The notes under the pieces were generated by a model. That model did no database searches. It was not told the origin of the DNA and saw only the letters and a program-made list of their open reading frames with translations. This document shows, piece by piece, positions 16,112 through 25,532 of a stretch of 64,000 nt of DNA. A program made the position numbers and the translations under genes. The stretch's first letter is position 1; each line of letters begins with the position of its first letter. The DNA comes from Bacillus kexueae (GTDB lineage: Bacteria; Bacillota; Bacilli; Bacillales; Aeribacillaceae). The stretch spans positions 116,582 through 180,581 of the forward strand of contig NZ_JALAZE010000006.1 in NCBI RefSeq assembly GCF_022809095.1. The letters run 5' to 3'.

Positions 16112-17119
16112 ATGACGAAAACTAAGCGAACATTACCCTATTCAATCAAATTTGTAGGTGGGACCATTATATTCGTTTTGGCATTCATCGTATCGATGAT
16201 ATTCGGTGCTGCTAACACATCTATTAACGATGTGTGGGCAGCACTTTCCTCTTCCACCGTATCCGATCAAGCTATGATGATACGAGAAATTCGTCTCCCA
16301 CGAGAGATTGCTGCAATGTTAGTAGGAGCAGCGCTTTCGGTTTCTGGGGCCATTATGCAAGGACTGACACGGAATCCACTGGCCGATCCTGGTTTACTAG
16401 GGTTAACAGCAGGAGCAAATGTGACTTTAGCTATTTCCATTGCGCTTCTACCGTTTACGAACTATTTTTCCATCATGATTATTTGTATGATCGGAGCAGC
16501 GTTTGGCGCATTCCTCGTTCTTGGGATTAGCTCAATCAAAAAAGGAGGGTTCTCTCCTTTCCGTATCGTTTTAGCTGGCGCTGCCATATCCGCATTTTTA
16601 ACGGCTATTGCGGAAGGAATTGGACTTTATTTTAAAATCTCAAAAGAAGTTTCGATGTGGACGGCAGGTGGAATGATTGGAACGACTTGGACACAGCTAC
16701 AAGTCATTTCCCCTTTTATTATCATTGGAATTATCATCGCATTATGTTTAGCAAAGCCACTAACCATTCTTAGCTTGAACGAAGAGCTAGCTGTCGGTCT
16801 CGGTCAAAATATTAGACGAATCAAAACGATATTGTTTATTGTTATGGTTTTACTTGCTGGAGCCTCTGTCGCATTGGTTGGTAACTTAACTTTTGTTGGA
16901 TTGATGATTCCTCACATTGTAAGAGCAATAGTTGGAACCGACTACCGGGCAATTATCCCAATGTCCACTGTCATAGGAGCAGCCTTCATGCTAATGGCTG
17001 ATACGCTTGGGAGAACGATAAATGCCCCGTATGAGACACCAGTAGCTGCAATTGTCTCTTTGATTGGACTCCCATTTTTCCTTCTATTAGTTCGTAAAGG
17101 AGGAAGAAATTTCGGATGA
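16112..17119 (+). CDS. FecCD-type siderophore permease, first subunit
   Basis: A 335-residue polytopic permease of the BtuC/FecCD family with about nine to ten helices. Family motifs visible include REIRLPREIAAMLVGAALSVSGAIMQGLTRNPLADPGLLG and, near the C-terminus, GNLTFVGLMIPHIVRAIVG (partial quotes of longer conserved blocks). It forms the membrane channel with the next gene product. Its stop overlaps the next start as ATGA, so equal synthesis of the two subunits is expected. Confidence 0.92.
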   Translation: MTKTKRTLPYSIKFVGGTIIFVLAFIVSMIFGAANTSINDVWAALSSSTVSDQAMMIREIRLPREIAAMLVGAALSVSGAIMQGLTRNPLADPGLLGLTAGANVTLAISIALLPFTNYFSIMIICMIGAAFGAFLVLGISSIKKGGFSPFRIVLAGAAISAFLTAIAEGIGLYFKISKEVSMWTAGGMIGTTWTQLQVISPFIIIGIIIALCLAKPLTILSLNEELAVGLGQNIRRIKTILFIVMVLLAGASVALVGNLTFVGLMIPHIVRAIVGTDYRAIIPMSTVIGAAFMLMADTLGRTINAPYETPVAAIVSLIGLPFFLLLVRKGGRNFG

Positions 17120-18126
17120 TTCATTCTCAATTAATTAAAAAGCAACGGATGATTTTATTCACAAGTATCTTTTTAGTAATTGCTACTGCAATTATAAGTT
17201 TAGGAATCGGATATTCTTCAGTTTCTTATGATCGAATCATTCCAACGATTCTTGGCAATGGAACATTTAAAGAAGAGTTTGTACTCTTTTCCATTCGTTT
17301 GCCACGAATTTTCATCACAATCTTATGTGGAATGGCTTTAGCTCTTTCCGGGGCAATATTACAAGGAGTTACGCGAAATGATTTAGCAGACCCTGGCATA
17401 ATCGGAATTAATGCAGGTGCAGGTGTTGGCATTACGATATTCTTTCTGTTCTTCCCTATTGATGCTGGTTCGTTTGTTTATATGCTCCCATTTATCGGTT
17501 TTATCGGTGCACTGTTAACCGCCTTTTCCATTTATGTGTTTTCTTATGAGAAAGGAAAGGGTATTCAACCAATTCGACTTGTGTTAGTCGGTGTTGGGTT
17601 TTCAATGGCTCTCTCAGGGGCGATGATAGTCTTAATTTCTTCTGCGGAGCGCCAAAAAGTCGATTTTATTGCGAAATGGTTAACGGGTAACATATGGGGA
17701 GCAGATTGGCCGTTCGTCCTCGCCCTATTACCATGGCTCATATTTCTAGTGCCAATTTCGTTTATGAAGGCTCAACCATTAAATCTTTTATCTGTCAACG
17801 AGCCCGTTTCGATTGGGGTTGGAGTTAACCTCCAAAAAGAACGAATGATTTTATTACTAGTTGCCGTTGGCCTAGCCGCTTCATCCGTATCTATTTCAGG
17901 TGGAATCTCCTTCATTGGATTAATGGCACCTCATTTAGCGAAATCGTTAGTCGGACCAAGACATCAATTGAACCTTCCGATTACAATCTTCATTGGGGGA
18001 TGGCTTTTACTACTAGCCGATACGATTGGACGAAATATTTTAGAGCCAGACGGCCTTCCTGCAGGAATCGTAGCCGCATTGTTTGGCGCCCCTTATTTCA
18101 TTTACTTATTAATCAAAAAAGCATAA
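17116..18126 (+). CDS. FecCD-type siderophore permease, second subunit
   Basis: A 336-residue paralogue of the previous gene with the same family blocks (RLPRIFITILCGMALALSG, NDLADPGIIG, GLMAPHLAKSLVG). The start overlaps the preceding stop by 4 bases. It completes the ATPase-lipoprotein-permease-permease operon, which ends at a perfect terminator. The order, ATPase first, differs from feuABC and resembles fhu-type operons. Confidence 0.92.
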   Translation: MIHSQLIKKQRMILFTSIFLVIATAIISLGIGYSSVSYDRIIPTILGNGTFKEEFVLFSIRLPRIFITILCGMALALSGAILQGVTRNDLADPGIIGINAGAGVGITIFFLFFPIDAGSFVYMLPFIGFIGALLTAFSIYVFSYEKGKGIQPIRLVLVGVGFSMALSGAMIVLISSAERQKVDFIAKWLTGNIWGADWPFVLALLPWLIFLVPISFMKAQPLNLLSVNEPVSIGVGVNLQKERMILLLVAVGLAASSVSISGGISFIGLMAPHLAKSLVGPRHQLNLPITIFIGGWLLLLADTIGRNILEPDGLPAGIVAALFGAPYFIYLLIKKA

Positions 18127-18129
18127 ACT

Positions 18130-18165
18130 TCACCCCAGCAATAAAAAAATGCTGGGGTGATTTGC
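18130..18165 (+). terminator. Terminator of the siderophore operon
   Basis: TCACCCCAGCA (18130-18140) pairs perfectly with TGCTGGGGTGA (18150-18160); a short T tail follows. Confidence 0.85.
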
Positions 18166-18184
18166 ATCTTATCCTCTTATGCTT

Positions 18185-18754
18185 CTAACCTACCTTACGA
18201 TAGGTCGTACAACTCCAATGCTTCGAGCTAAATTTTCTCATCCCTTCCCATCCTTGCACCTGTAACTCTTTCGCAATCAACCGATTAAAAATTCCATGAC
18301 CAACAAGGGAAACTCTCTCATGCTTACTCGCAAGTTCGATAAGGTTTTCGGATGCTTTTCTCGCACGTAGTTTTGCTTCATGATAGGATTCACACTCATT
18401 CGAATAACCGAGAACCCATAAAATTCGATAGATTACGAGCCATACGGACGGCTTCAATCTCATTCCCATCCACTTGCGCTTGGATACCGGAAGCTCTACT
18501 TCACGAAATAAGGAATTGGAGGTGAAAGTGCCATTAGGTAATAGATAGGTAGCTGACTCCTTTGACCGAATTAAATCGCTCGTGATGATGATGTTCGACT
18601 GTTTTATTCGGTCGATCGTTTCCTTTGGGTATTGTTTCTCTTGAACCACTCCATGTTCGTCATAGCCTTTCACCCAATCTATAAATTGAACATTTGTTAT
18701 TTTTTCCTTCTCTTGAAAAAGAGATTGACCATGTCGAATAAGTGAAATTTCCAC
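18185..18754 (-). CDS. Histidine phosphatase family protein
   Basis: A phosphoglycerate-mutase-like phosphatase of about 189 residues. The catalytic LIRHGQS is at the N-terminus, an acid/base Glu region (LFREVELP) in the middle and the second His in LVGHG. Two GTG codons compete as start. GGAGG is only 3 bases from the first (18760), which would overlap the upstream stop as GTGA, but 9 bases from the second (18754), which I prefer. It follows the metallophosphoesterase gene directly, so the two probably form one transcript. The substrate is unknown. Confidence 0.8.
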   Translation of the reverse strand: MEISLIRHGQSLFQEKEKITNVQFIDWVKGYDEHGVVQEKQYPKETIDRIKQSNIIITSDLIRSKESATYLLPNGTFTSNSLFREVELPVSKRKWMGMRLKPSVWLVIYRILWVLGYSNECESYHEAKLRARKASENLIELASKHERVSLVGHGIFNRLIAKELQVQGWEGMRKFSSKHWSCTTYRKVG

Positions 18755-18756
18755 TC

Positions 18757-19548
18757 TCACGATCCTCCTAACTCATGAATCGTAATCTCACTTCGAACGA
18801 GAAAACGAAAATTAAGATGAGACTGACCAATTCCTTTTGAAATATAAATCGGTCCTCTTTCCGTCTCATACTTTCCTTTGTAGATCCCTTTCTTCGGAAG
18901 CTCCCCCATATCAACAAAATGAAAGAAATACGGAATATTGACCTGTTTACCGTGCAAATGACCGGCAACGAAAACAGAAAAGTTCTGTTCAAACTCATTT
19001 AAAATATTAGGGTCATGCGTCAACACTAGAACATCTTTCCCGCTCGGATTAGTAAACGCAAAGCTCTTTTCAAGATCATGATGTCCTCTTCCGTAATCAT
19101 CAATCCCTACGATGATACAATCCTCTTTCTCGACAAACTCATTCTTTAATAACCTTATATCGTGTGCTTGGAATAGATTTTCAAGTAATTCAAGATTGGT
19201 TAAATGCCGGTCATGATTCCCTAACACAGCATAACTCTCAACATTTGTTTCTTTAATCATTTGCAAGAATTCTCTCAATTTCGGAAGCTCTTGTTCGTTA
19301 CGATCGATGAAATCGCCGGTTAAAAAGATGAAATCAGGTCGTTCTCGTTTTATAAGCTGTTGAATCTTTGAGAGCGGTACCCGCATGTTACGAATATGAA
19401 GGTCACTAATTTGGATTATTTTTTTCTTTTCGTGACTGCTCCATTGTATTCGTTCAACTTTAAACCATTTCGTCGGAAGAATGAACAATACTTGCCATAA
19501 AAGGAATAGACTTATTCCGATGATGAAAGAAGTCCATAAAATGTCCAT
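18757..19548 (-). CDS. Membrane-anchored metallophosphoesterase (YkuE-like)
   Basis: A 263-residue calcineurin-like phosphoesterase behind one N-terminal membrane helix (residues 5-25). The metal-binding motifs are in order: ISDLHIR, GDFIDR, GNHDRH, LTHDPN and GHLHGKQ. The family includes YkuE and LpxH-like enzymes that hydrolyse phosphoester or pyrophosphate bonds of lipids or wall precursors at the membrane. The active-site domain should face the cytoplasm or the wall depending on helix orientation, which I cannot decide. It sits between ydbT and the histidine phosphatase on the same strand. Confidence 0.85.
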   Translation of the reverse strand: MDILWTSFIIGISLFLLWQVLFILPTKWFKVERIQWSSHEKKKIIQISDLHIRNMRVPLSKIQQLIKRERPDFIFLTGDFIDRNEQELPKLREFLQMIKETNVESYAVLGNHDRHLTNLELLENLFQAHDIRLLKNEFVEKEDCIIVGIDDYGRGHHDLEKSFAFTNPSGKDVLVLTHDPNILNEFEQNFSVFVAGHLHGKQVNIPYFFHFVDMGELPKKGIYKGKYETERGPIYISKGIGQSHLNFRFLVRSEITIHELGGS

Positions 19549-19581
19549 ACTATACCCCTTCTCTTCTAGATAGCTGTCAAA

Positions 19582-21117
19582 CTATGATGTTAATCCTTTC
19601 ACTTCATTATGAAAAGGTGAACTATCTGTTTCTTCTGTTAAGACCTTAACATCTTTTACCCGATTTAAATACCATTGTAAAAAATTCGTCGCTACTTCAT
19701 AGGGCACGTCTTGAATGCGAACCTCGTGAATTGGTTTTCCACGATTGGTCGTCTTGATGGAGGCAAGACCTAATCGTTTCTGTAACGGTCCCCTTTCGAC
19801 ATTGACTTCAATAACTTTTTCTCGCTTTGATAAGAATAGATTTGTCGTAAATACACCCGATTGGAAGTACACAAAGTGATCGGAAATTAAGTAGCGAGTA
19901 TAATAAAAACTTAACATCCGGTACGCAATAACCAAACCTAACAGTACCGTTGATAATATTGCCCAATGAATTTCGAACTTAAAAATAGACGGCTTGAAAT
20001 AATACAACAATCCTGTTGCAATGACCCAAAACCAGCTCGGTCGAAATAACTTCATCCATAAAGCCTTCCGTGGCAGTCTTTCCAATTGTTCTTTCACTTG
20101 ATATTTAGGTAATAGCTCTTCTATTAACGCATACGCTTTTTGACGAGGGAGAAATGGATAGATGGTCGTCAGTGTTGTTTGATCTTCGATTTCTAATTCT
20201 CCCACAGAAATTATATGAATCTCCACGTAATTGAACATTTTTTTAATCCATGGCTGCTTCACTTCGATAGCTTGGATGTTAGATTTTGCGATAGAATAGC
20301 GTGATTCATCAAGGATTCCTTTTTTAATGTAAATGAACTCCTCGTCCGACAAAATTTCATAATTCCCATATTTAAAAAACGTTCGAACCAGCCCATAAAG
20401 GATGGCCACGCATACTAAGACGAGTACAGTAATGAAAAGTTTCACAGGTGAGTCACTCAGTTGACCCCAAATTCCTAACACTTTATCACTAACGGGAAGG
20501 AGTTCCTCCAACTGCGAATAAATGGTTAAGCCAAATGGAATGATGAAGAAAAAGCTAAAGGAAGTAAAAGAGGCTTTTACTAAATCCTTCGACTTAGGCT
20601 TAAAGTGAACCGTGGACTCCTCTACTATTTCTACTTGTTCTTCTTTTTCTTCCTCTTCATTTGATTCCTGTTTACCTGAATTGACTATTTTCTTCAGCTC
20701 TTTTAGTTCTTGCTTACTTATGACAGGGAACTCGACTGCTGCCTCGGAACCTTGCATACCCGTTTCAAACTTAACGGAAGTGACGCCAAACATTTTATGA
20801 AAGAAAGTTGCATGCTCATTTATGTTTTCTATTTTTCGAAACGGAACGGTTCGCTTCGATCGAATAACTATCCCATCATAAAGATGAAATGCCTGTTCGT
20901 CCCACTCATACCTCTCTTTGAACCATTTAAGCACTTCTAGTAAAATTCCCCCACCAACTAGCAAGAAAAAGCCTATCCTTCCGTATTGAATCCACATAGA
21001 TTCCGAATTCCTTTGGATGACAAATAAAATAAGGCCGATAATAAATAAATCTTTGATAATACCGAAAATCTTCCATATGATAAGGAGGGGATGATATCGT
21101 TTTAATCGTTGATTCAT
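19582..21117 (-). CDS. ydbT: Multi-PH-domain membrane protein YdbT
   Basis: A 511-residue membrane protein with three repeats of the bacterial PH-like (bPH_2, DUF304) domain, each behind a pair of transmembrane helices. The domain signatures are visible as KRTVPFRKIENINEH, RYSIAKSNIQAIEVKQPW and LSKREKVIEVNVERG. A charged linker rich in Glu (EEEEKEEQVEIVEE) lies near residues 150-165. In B. subtilis YdbS and YdbT form a pair linked to resistance against antimicrobial peptides, as I recall. The ATG overlaps the ydbS stop (ATGA), with AGGAGG just upstream. Confidence 0.85.
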   Translation of the reverse strand: MNQRLKRYHPLLIIWKIFGIIKDLFIIGLILFVIQRNSESMWIQYGRIGFFLLVGGGILLEVLKWFKERYEWDEQAFHLYDGIVIRSKRTVPFRKIENINEHATFFHKMFGVTSVKFETGMQGSEAAVEFPVISKQELKELKKIVNSGKQESNEEEEKEEQVEIVEESTVHFKPKSKDLVKASFTSFSFFFIIPFGLTIYSQLEELLPVSDKVLGIWGQLSDSPVKLFITVLVLVCVAILYGLVRTFFKYGNYEILSDEEFIYIKKGILDESRYSIAKSNIQAIEVKQPWIKKMFNYVEIHIISVGELEIEDQTTLTTIYPFLPRQKAYALIEELLPKYQVKEQLERLPRKALWMKLFRPSWFWVIATGLLYYFKPSIFKFEIHWAILSTVLLGLVIAYRMLSFYYTRYLISDHFVYFQSGVFTTNLFLSKREKVIEVNVERGPLQKRLGLASIKTTNRGKPIHEVRIQDVPYEVATNFLQWYLNRVKDVKVLTEETDSSPFHNEVKGLTS

Positions 21118-21611
21118 TCATCTTCCTCCTTCACTTTCGCATAATAGGCAATTTCATTCCGAACTTGTAAGGCAACGTCTTTCGGCAAAGCTGGAATCCC
21201 ATGTGAAGACCCCATCGTTTCAATCTCAATCGTACAAAGCGAATACTTTCTTAATAACGGACCTTCCTTCGTTATCACGGACTGAATTTTCGTCATCGGA
21301 ATAATTTCATGTCTTTCACGAATTGCACCATATTTTAATTGAAGATACTCACGATCTAAGTCAAAACGCCAATGTTTATATAAAAGATTAGGTCGGATAA
21401 ATATGTCCCAAATGGCACCCAAAAACGTAATGCCTATTAACACGAGAATAATCCACCCAATCCATGCCTTCCAAGAAAAATAAACATGTACGGCATAAAG
21501 AACCATCAAGACAAAAATCCCGATCCCATTTTCAATTAATCCTTTTACCTTCCACATACTCACAGCATCTTTTGATAATCGCCGCTTCGGTGTTAATCGC
21601 TCCAAATCCAT
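21114..21611 (-). CDS. ydbS: PH-domain membrane protein YdbS
   Basis: A 165-residue protein with two membrane helices (residues ~25-65) and one bPH_2 domain (REYLQLKYGAIRERHEIIPMTKIQ, quoted in part, then GPLLRKYSLCTIEIETMGS). It is the partner of YdbT, with which it overlaps by 4 bases. GGAGTG precedes the ATG. I looked for a sigma-W promoter (TGAAAC and CGTA) upstream and did not find a convincing one. Confidence 0.87.
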   Translation of the reverse strand: MDLERLTPKRRLSKDAVSMWKVKGLIENGIGIFVLMVLYAVHVYFSWKAWIGWIILVLIGITFLGAIWDIFIRPNLLYKHWRFDLDREYLQLKYGAIRERHEIIPMTKIQSVITKEGPLLRKYSLCTIEIETMGSSHGIPALPKDVALQVRNEIAYYAKVKEEDE

Positions 21612-21651
21612 ATATTACACTCCATTTTCATTCTAATAATTGATTCCTAAT

Positions 21652-21864
21652 TTAGCATCCAGCATCTCCGCCGCCACTAAAGTCTCCCCCTGAACAGCTT
21701 CCACCAGAATCAGAATTACCCCCATCATGATTCGTATAATGGTTATGCATCATCAAACTATGATTCGAAACATGACCGTTCCTACTCGATTTCGTTCCTT
21801 GAGAATGGCCAATTCCTAACCCAACAACAATGATTATAAATATTAAAAATAGAACAAAACTCAT
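21652..21864 (-). CDS. Small membrane protein with His-rich middle and Gly/Cys tail
   Basis: A ~70-residue protein. The best start is ATG 21864, 7 bases after GAGGTG; two upstream starts are too close to it. One membrane helix covers residues 2-19. A stretch rich in His, Asn and Ser follows (NHSLMMHNHYTNHD), then a Gly/Ser/Asp tail with two Cys (GGSCSGGDFSGGGDAGC). The composition suggests metal binding or a surface-exposed flexible tail; no family is known to me. It is independent of ydbS, which starts on the other side. Confidence 0.6.
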   Translation of the reverse strand: MSFVLFLIFIIIVVGLGIGHSQGTKSSRNGHVSNHSLMMHNHYTNHDGGNSDSGGSCSGGDFSGGGDAGC

Positions 21865-21957
21865 ATTCATCACCTCACTAACTATTACGAATCAAATTTT
21901 CCAAAAGTTTCATATAATCATAAATTGGTTTTACTACATTGGGAGGGACGGGAAATG

Positions 21958-22135
21958 AAGATAAGAGACGCGAACTGATGGATAATATGGAGGAAATGAT
22001 GAATAAATCAGCTATACTGATGAATAAACCAGCGGAACTGATGAACAAATCAACTAAACTGACGAATAAACCAGCGGAACTGATGAACAAATCAACTAAA
22101 CTGATGAATAAACCAGCCAGAACTGATGAATAAAT
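21958..22135. repeat. 21-bp tandem repeat tract
   Basis: About seven units of 21 bp, each ending CTGATGAA or close to it, alternate in two types (one containing AAACCAGCGGAA, one AAATCAACTAAA), giving a 42-bp higher-order period. One unit has an extra base. Both strands are open through the tract: seven-residue units such as LMNKPAE/LMNKSTK on plus and LFISSAG/LFVSLVD on minus. Neither frame has a convincing ribosome site, so I treat it as noncoding. Confidence 0.85.
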
Positions 22136-22189
22136 CAACCTATATGCACGGAACAACACAACAATATCAACAGATTAACTTCTCTTCAA

Positions 22190-22222
22190 TTAAAACACCC
22201 CCCAAATTTTTTGGAGGGTGTT
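22190..22222 (-). terminator. Terminator of the RND pump gene
   Basis: On the minus strand AACACCCTCC, a loop of about nine bases and GGGGGGTGTT form a stem followed by TTAATT. Confidence 0.7.
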
Positions 22223-22228
22223 CTTTAA

Positions 22229-25200
22229 TTAAAGCTCTTCTGTATCTAGTTTTCGTTTCTTTCCGACTGCATGATAGAGCACAGGAATAAAGATTAGTGT
22301 TAATAAGGTTGACGTTGTTAATCCACCGATTACAGTTATCGCGAGACCTTTTGAAATAAGACCTGTACTTTCATTCGACATGGCTAGTGGAATGAGCGCA
22401 AATATCGTAGCCATCGCCGTCATTAAAATAGGACGTAGTCGCGTGACAGATGCCTCAACAATTGCATCTTCTAACGGTAATCCTTGTTTGCGGTTCGATT
22501 CCACTCGGTCGAGCAAGACGACTGCGTTAGTGACGACGATTCCAATTAACATTAACATCCCAATCATTCCACTCATCGATAACGGTTGTCCTGTTATTAA
22601 TAGAGCTGTTAATGAGCCGATCGGTACGAAAATTAAAGAGGATAAGATAACCATCGGTGAAACAAAGCCACCAAAAGTTACACTTAGGACGATAAAGACA
22701 AGAAAGATAGCTGCTAGCATCGCAAGACCTAAATCTTGGAATCCATCTGTAATCATCTCCATGCCACCCGTTGACTCATACTCTACATCACGTGGGAGTG
22801 TAAGTGAATCAATTTCTTTCATCACTTCACTTGTTACTTTCGTCGTATCGTTCCCGATGATGGTAGCAGATACGGTTGCTGCCGTTTTCCCGTCTTGATG
22901 TTTGATGGAAAGTGGTGTCTCTTCCGTCTCAATTGTTACAACTTCTTTTAACTCTTTAACCCCTTCTATTGTAGAAATAGGTAGTTCTTCTAGTTCTTCT
23001 TTTGAATCGAGTGTTTCATTATACTTAATTGTTACATCCCATTCTCCGTCTGTAAGGGTGAGTGTTCCACCGTCAACCTCTGTAATTCGGTCGTTCACGA
23101 CAGAAACAATTTGGAATGGGCTAACTTGTAGTCGTTCGCCTTCCTCGTTTAAAGTGAAGACAAATTTTTCATCCGTTTCTTCCATATTATTTAAAACATT
23201 TTTTAACCGAGTATCTTCGGCTAACAGTTCTTCCACTTGCTTAGAAGCTGTTCTTAATTGTTCTAAATCATCACTGTAAAGTTGAAGCTCAATCGTATTT
23301 CCTCCAGGAGGACCTTCCTGTTGAATTTCTTCCACTTTAATTGTTGCATCTGCGTATTGTTTTTGTGCAATCGCAAGAATCTCTTCTTCAAATGTCTTCA
23401 TCGAATCATTAAATGATACGCCTTCTTCCAATTCGATTGTAAAGCGAGCGATATTTTCATCCGTTTTCGCCAAGGTGCCAGGCATTTGATTCATACTAGG
23501 AATTCCAATGGTTACTTGACTAAATGCCACATCTTCTTGTGACGTTAAATGCTCTTCAATTTCAGTCGCTAGTTCATTCGTTTGAACTAAGGTGACATCA
23601 TTTGGTAACGTTAATTCAGCTTGAAATACTTTAGATTCACCCGTCGGTAAAAACGTTACGCCTAAAAACGGAACGACACCTACTGAACCAACTAATAAAG
23701 CAATCGCAAGGGTAAAGACAATTCCTTTTTTCTTCATCGAACGTTTTAGAAAGTTTTTATAAAAACCATATCCTTTATTCGTTTTTTCAACATGCTTTAC
23801 TTTTTTAAAGAAAGTATTTCCTAATACCGGAATGAGCATGACTGAAACGAGTAACGAGATAGTAATCGAGAACACGACCGCTAAACTAAACGGACGGAAA
23901 AACTCACCTAAAATTCCTCCAACCAGTGCTAAAGGTAAAAAGACAATCAACGTTGCAATGGTAGATGAAGTAATTGGTCCCATTACTTCTTTCGTCGCTT
24001 CAAACACTAGCTTTTTATGACTCATATTCGGATGCTGCTGCTTCCAGCGGTATATATTTTCGATTACAACGATACTGTCATCCACAATTCGTCCAACCGC
24101 TACAGCCATTCCACCTAAAGTCATAATATTTAATGTGTAATTGAAATAATCAAGTAACGAGATCGTTCCTAAAATCGAAACAGGTAAAGAAATGATTGCA
24201 ATAATGGTTGCACGTACGTTTCGAAGGAAAAGTAAAATGACGATGACAGTAAATAAAGCTCCGTATCCCCCTTCTTTCAACAAGGCGGAAATCGACTTTT
24301 CAACTTCTTGTCCTTGGTCAAATACGGTATAAAACTCGTAATCTTTCCCTTCTGTTTTTTCATCTAATAACTCTTTTGCTTTTGTTACAACATCAACCGT
24401 ATTAGCATCCGGTGCTTTTTGCACACCAATTAAGACGCTATCTTCCCCGTTAAAGCGAGAGATTTCTGTACGACTAGTTTCGACTTCGACATTCGCAATG
24501 TCTGAAAGCTTGACGACAGCTGGACCTAATTGCTGAGACTGAGGAGCATTCGGCATCATTTGAACCTGGCTTTGTAAAGGGATTTCGATCGATTCTATCG
24601 CTTCTACATCAGCTAAATTTCCTTTCATTTGTAGAGGAATCGAGTTGCCGTTGTGATCCCATGTCCCAACGGGAATCTTGTATTCTTTCGCTTCAATTGC
24701 TTCTTGAATGGTTGATAAATTCAATCCATATTTCGCGGCTTCTTCTTCATCAACGACGATGACGATGTTTTGTTCTTCAACGCCCGTAACATTTACACTT
24801 GCCACGCCCTCTGTCGCCTCTAAATCTGGAACAATTCGGTCAAGAAGATCTTCTTGTAAAGAGGAAAAGTCTTCTGCTGAAACAGCTACTTGATAAACTG
24901 GCGTATCATTCGGAGAAAATGTTTCAACCGAAACCTCAGCATCGTCTGGAAGAGCCACTTGATTAATTAAAGACTCTACTTCTGTTTTCATTTCGTCCAC
25001 ATCTTGGTCAAACGAAAACGTCACATTGATAAAAGAAATATTCTCACTCGATGTACTAGAGATGGCATCGTAATCTTCAAGGTTCATTAATGCTTCTTCC
25101 AACGGATCGGTTACACTTTCTTCAATCTCTTCAGTTGAAGCATTTGGATATACGGTTTGAACCATTAATCCCGGAAACGTGACATCTGGAAACGTTTCAA

Positions 25201-25303
25201 CTTTGATTGACTGGGATGAAAACAAACCACCCACTAACACAAGAATAGTTAAAATGCTTATCGCAATCGTATTTTTCAAACTAAATCTTGTCAAAAACTT
25301 CAT
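22229..25303 (-). CDS. RND-family efflux permease (AcrB/SwrC-like)
   Basis: A 1024-residue RND transporter of the Gram-positive hydrophobe/amphiphile type. The start at 25303 follows AAAGGAG and matches the family N-terminus (MKFLTRFSLKNT); a longer frame upstream is unsupported. One helix, a large extracellular loop, six helices, a second loop and five helices are visible. The proton-relay Asp pair is in GRIVDDSIVVIEN, and GPITSSTIATLIVFLP follows. B. subtilis SwrC, the surfactin exporter, has the same architecture. There is no membrane-fusion protein gene next to it. It stands alone between a repeat tract and the two-component genes. Confidence 0.92.
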   Translation of the reverse strand: MKFLTRFSLKNTIAISILTILVLVGGLFSSQSIKVETFPDVTFPGLMVQTVYPNASTEEIEESVTDPLEEALMNLEDYDAISSTSSENISFINVTFSFDQDVDEMKTEVESLINQVALPDDAEVSVETFSPNDTPVYQVAVSAEDFSSLQEDLLDRIVPDLEATEGVASVNVTGVEEQNIVIVVDEEEAAKYGLNLSTIQEAIEAKEYKIPVGTWDHNGNSIPLQMKGNLADVEAIESIEIPLQSQVQMMPNAPQSQQLGPAVVKLSDIANVEVETSRTEISRFNGEDSVLIGVQKAPDANTVDVVTKAKELLDEKTEGKDYEFYTVFDQGQEVEKSISALLKEGGYGALFTVIVILLFLRNVRATIIAIISLPVSILGTISLLDYFNYTLNIMTLGGMAVAVGRIVDDSIVVIENIYRWKQQHPNMSHKKLVFEATKEVMGPITSSTIATLIVFLPLALVGGILGEFFRPFSLAVVFSITISLLVSVMLIPVLGNTFFKKVKHVEKTNKGYGFYKNFLKRSMKKKGIVFTLAIALLVGSVGVVPFLGVTFLPTGESKVFQAELTLPNDVTLVQTNELATEIEEHLTSQEDVAFSQVTIGIPSMNQMPGTLAKTDENIARFTIELEEGVSFNDSMKTFEEEILAIAQKQYADATIKVEEIQQEGPPGGNTIELQLYSDDLEQLRTASKQVEELLAEDTRLKNVLNNMEETDEKFVFTLNEEGERLQVSPFQIVSVVNDRITEVDGGTLTLTDGEWDVTIKYNETLDSKEELEELPISTIEGVKELKEVVTIETEETPLSIKHQDGKTAATVSATIIGNDTTKVTSEVMKEIDSLTLPRDVEYESTGGMEMITDGFQDLGLAMLAAIFLVFIVLSVTFGGFVSPMVILSSLIFVPIGSLTALLITGQPLSMSGMIGMLMLIGIVVTNAVVLLDRVESNRKQGLPLEDAIVEASVTRLRPILMTAMATIFALIPLAMSNESTGLISKGLAITVIGGLTTSTLLTLIFIPVLYHAVGKKRKLDTEEL

Positions 25304-25382
25304 ATTATGTCTCCTTTCGCTCTGTCTCAACAACACTATACGAAAGGAATGTGAACTGAATATGAACAAGTAAATCTCTTTA

Positions 25383-25488
25383 AGAAAAGGCCGAAGCGAC
25401 CCGAGCTGATGGCACTTGGAGCTAGACACCAAAAAAACTGTAAAGAGAATACTTTAACACTTTATTGAACTTAAACAATCTGTAACAA
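25383..25488 (+). repeat. RptA copy 3 (internally deleted)
   Basis: The left end AAGAAAA is joined directly to GGCCGAAGCGACCCGAGC, so about 75 bases of the core are missing. The right end is intact (TGTAACAA) and lies about 10 bases from the terminator hairpin of the histidine kinase gene. Confidence 0.85.
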
Positions 25489-25490
25489 CA

Positions 25491-25532
25491 AAGAAAAACG
25501 ATTCACTTTGAATCATTTCAAAATGAATCGTT
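25491..25532 (-). terminator. Terminator of the histidine kinase gene
   Basis: AACGATTCA (25497-25505) pairs with TGAATCGTT (25524-25532); the minus-strand T run is at 25494-25498. The stem overlaps the last kinase codons. Confidence 0.75.

Noticed and set aside
21612..21651. Sigma-W promoter before ydbS
   Set aside because: No TGAAAC and CGTA pair at the needed spacing was found.
21878..22159. Minus-strand frame of repeated hydrophobic heptads (LFISSAG/LFVSLVD)
   Set aside because: The heptads are a by-product of the 21-bp DNA repeats; there is no ribosome site, and the opposite strand is equally open.
22902..23279. Serine-rich plus-strand frames inside the RND pump gene
   Set aside because: Antisense shadows of a well-supported minus-strand gene.
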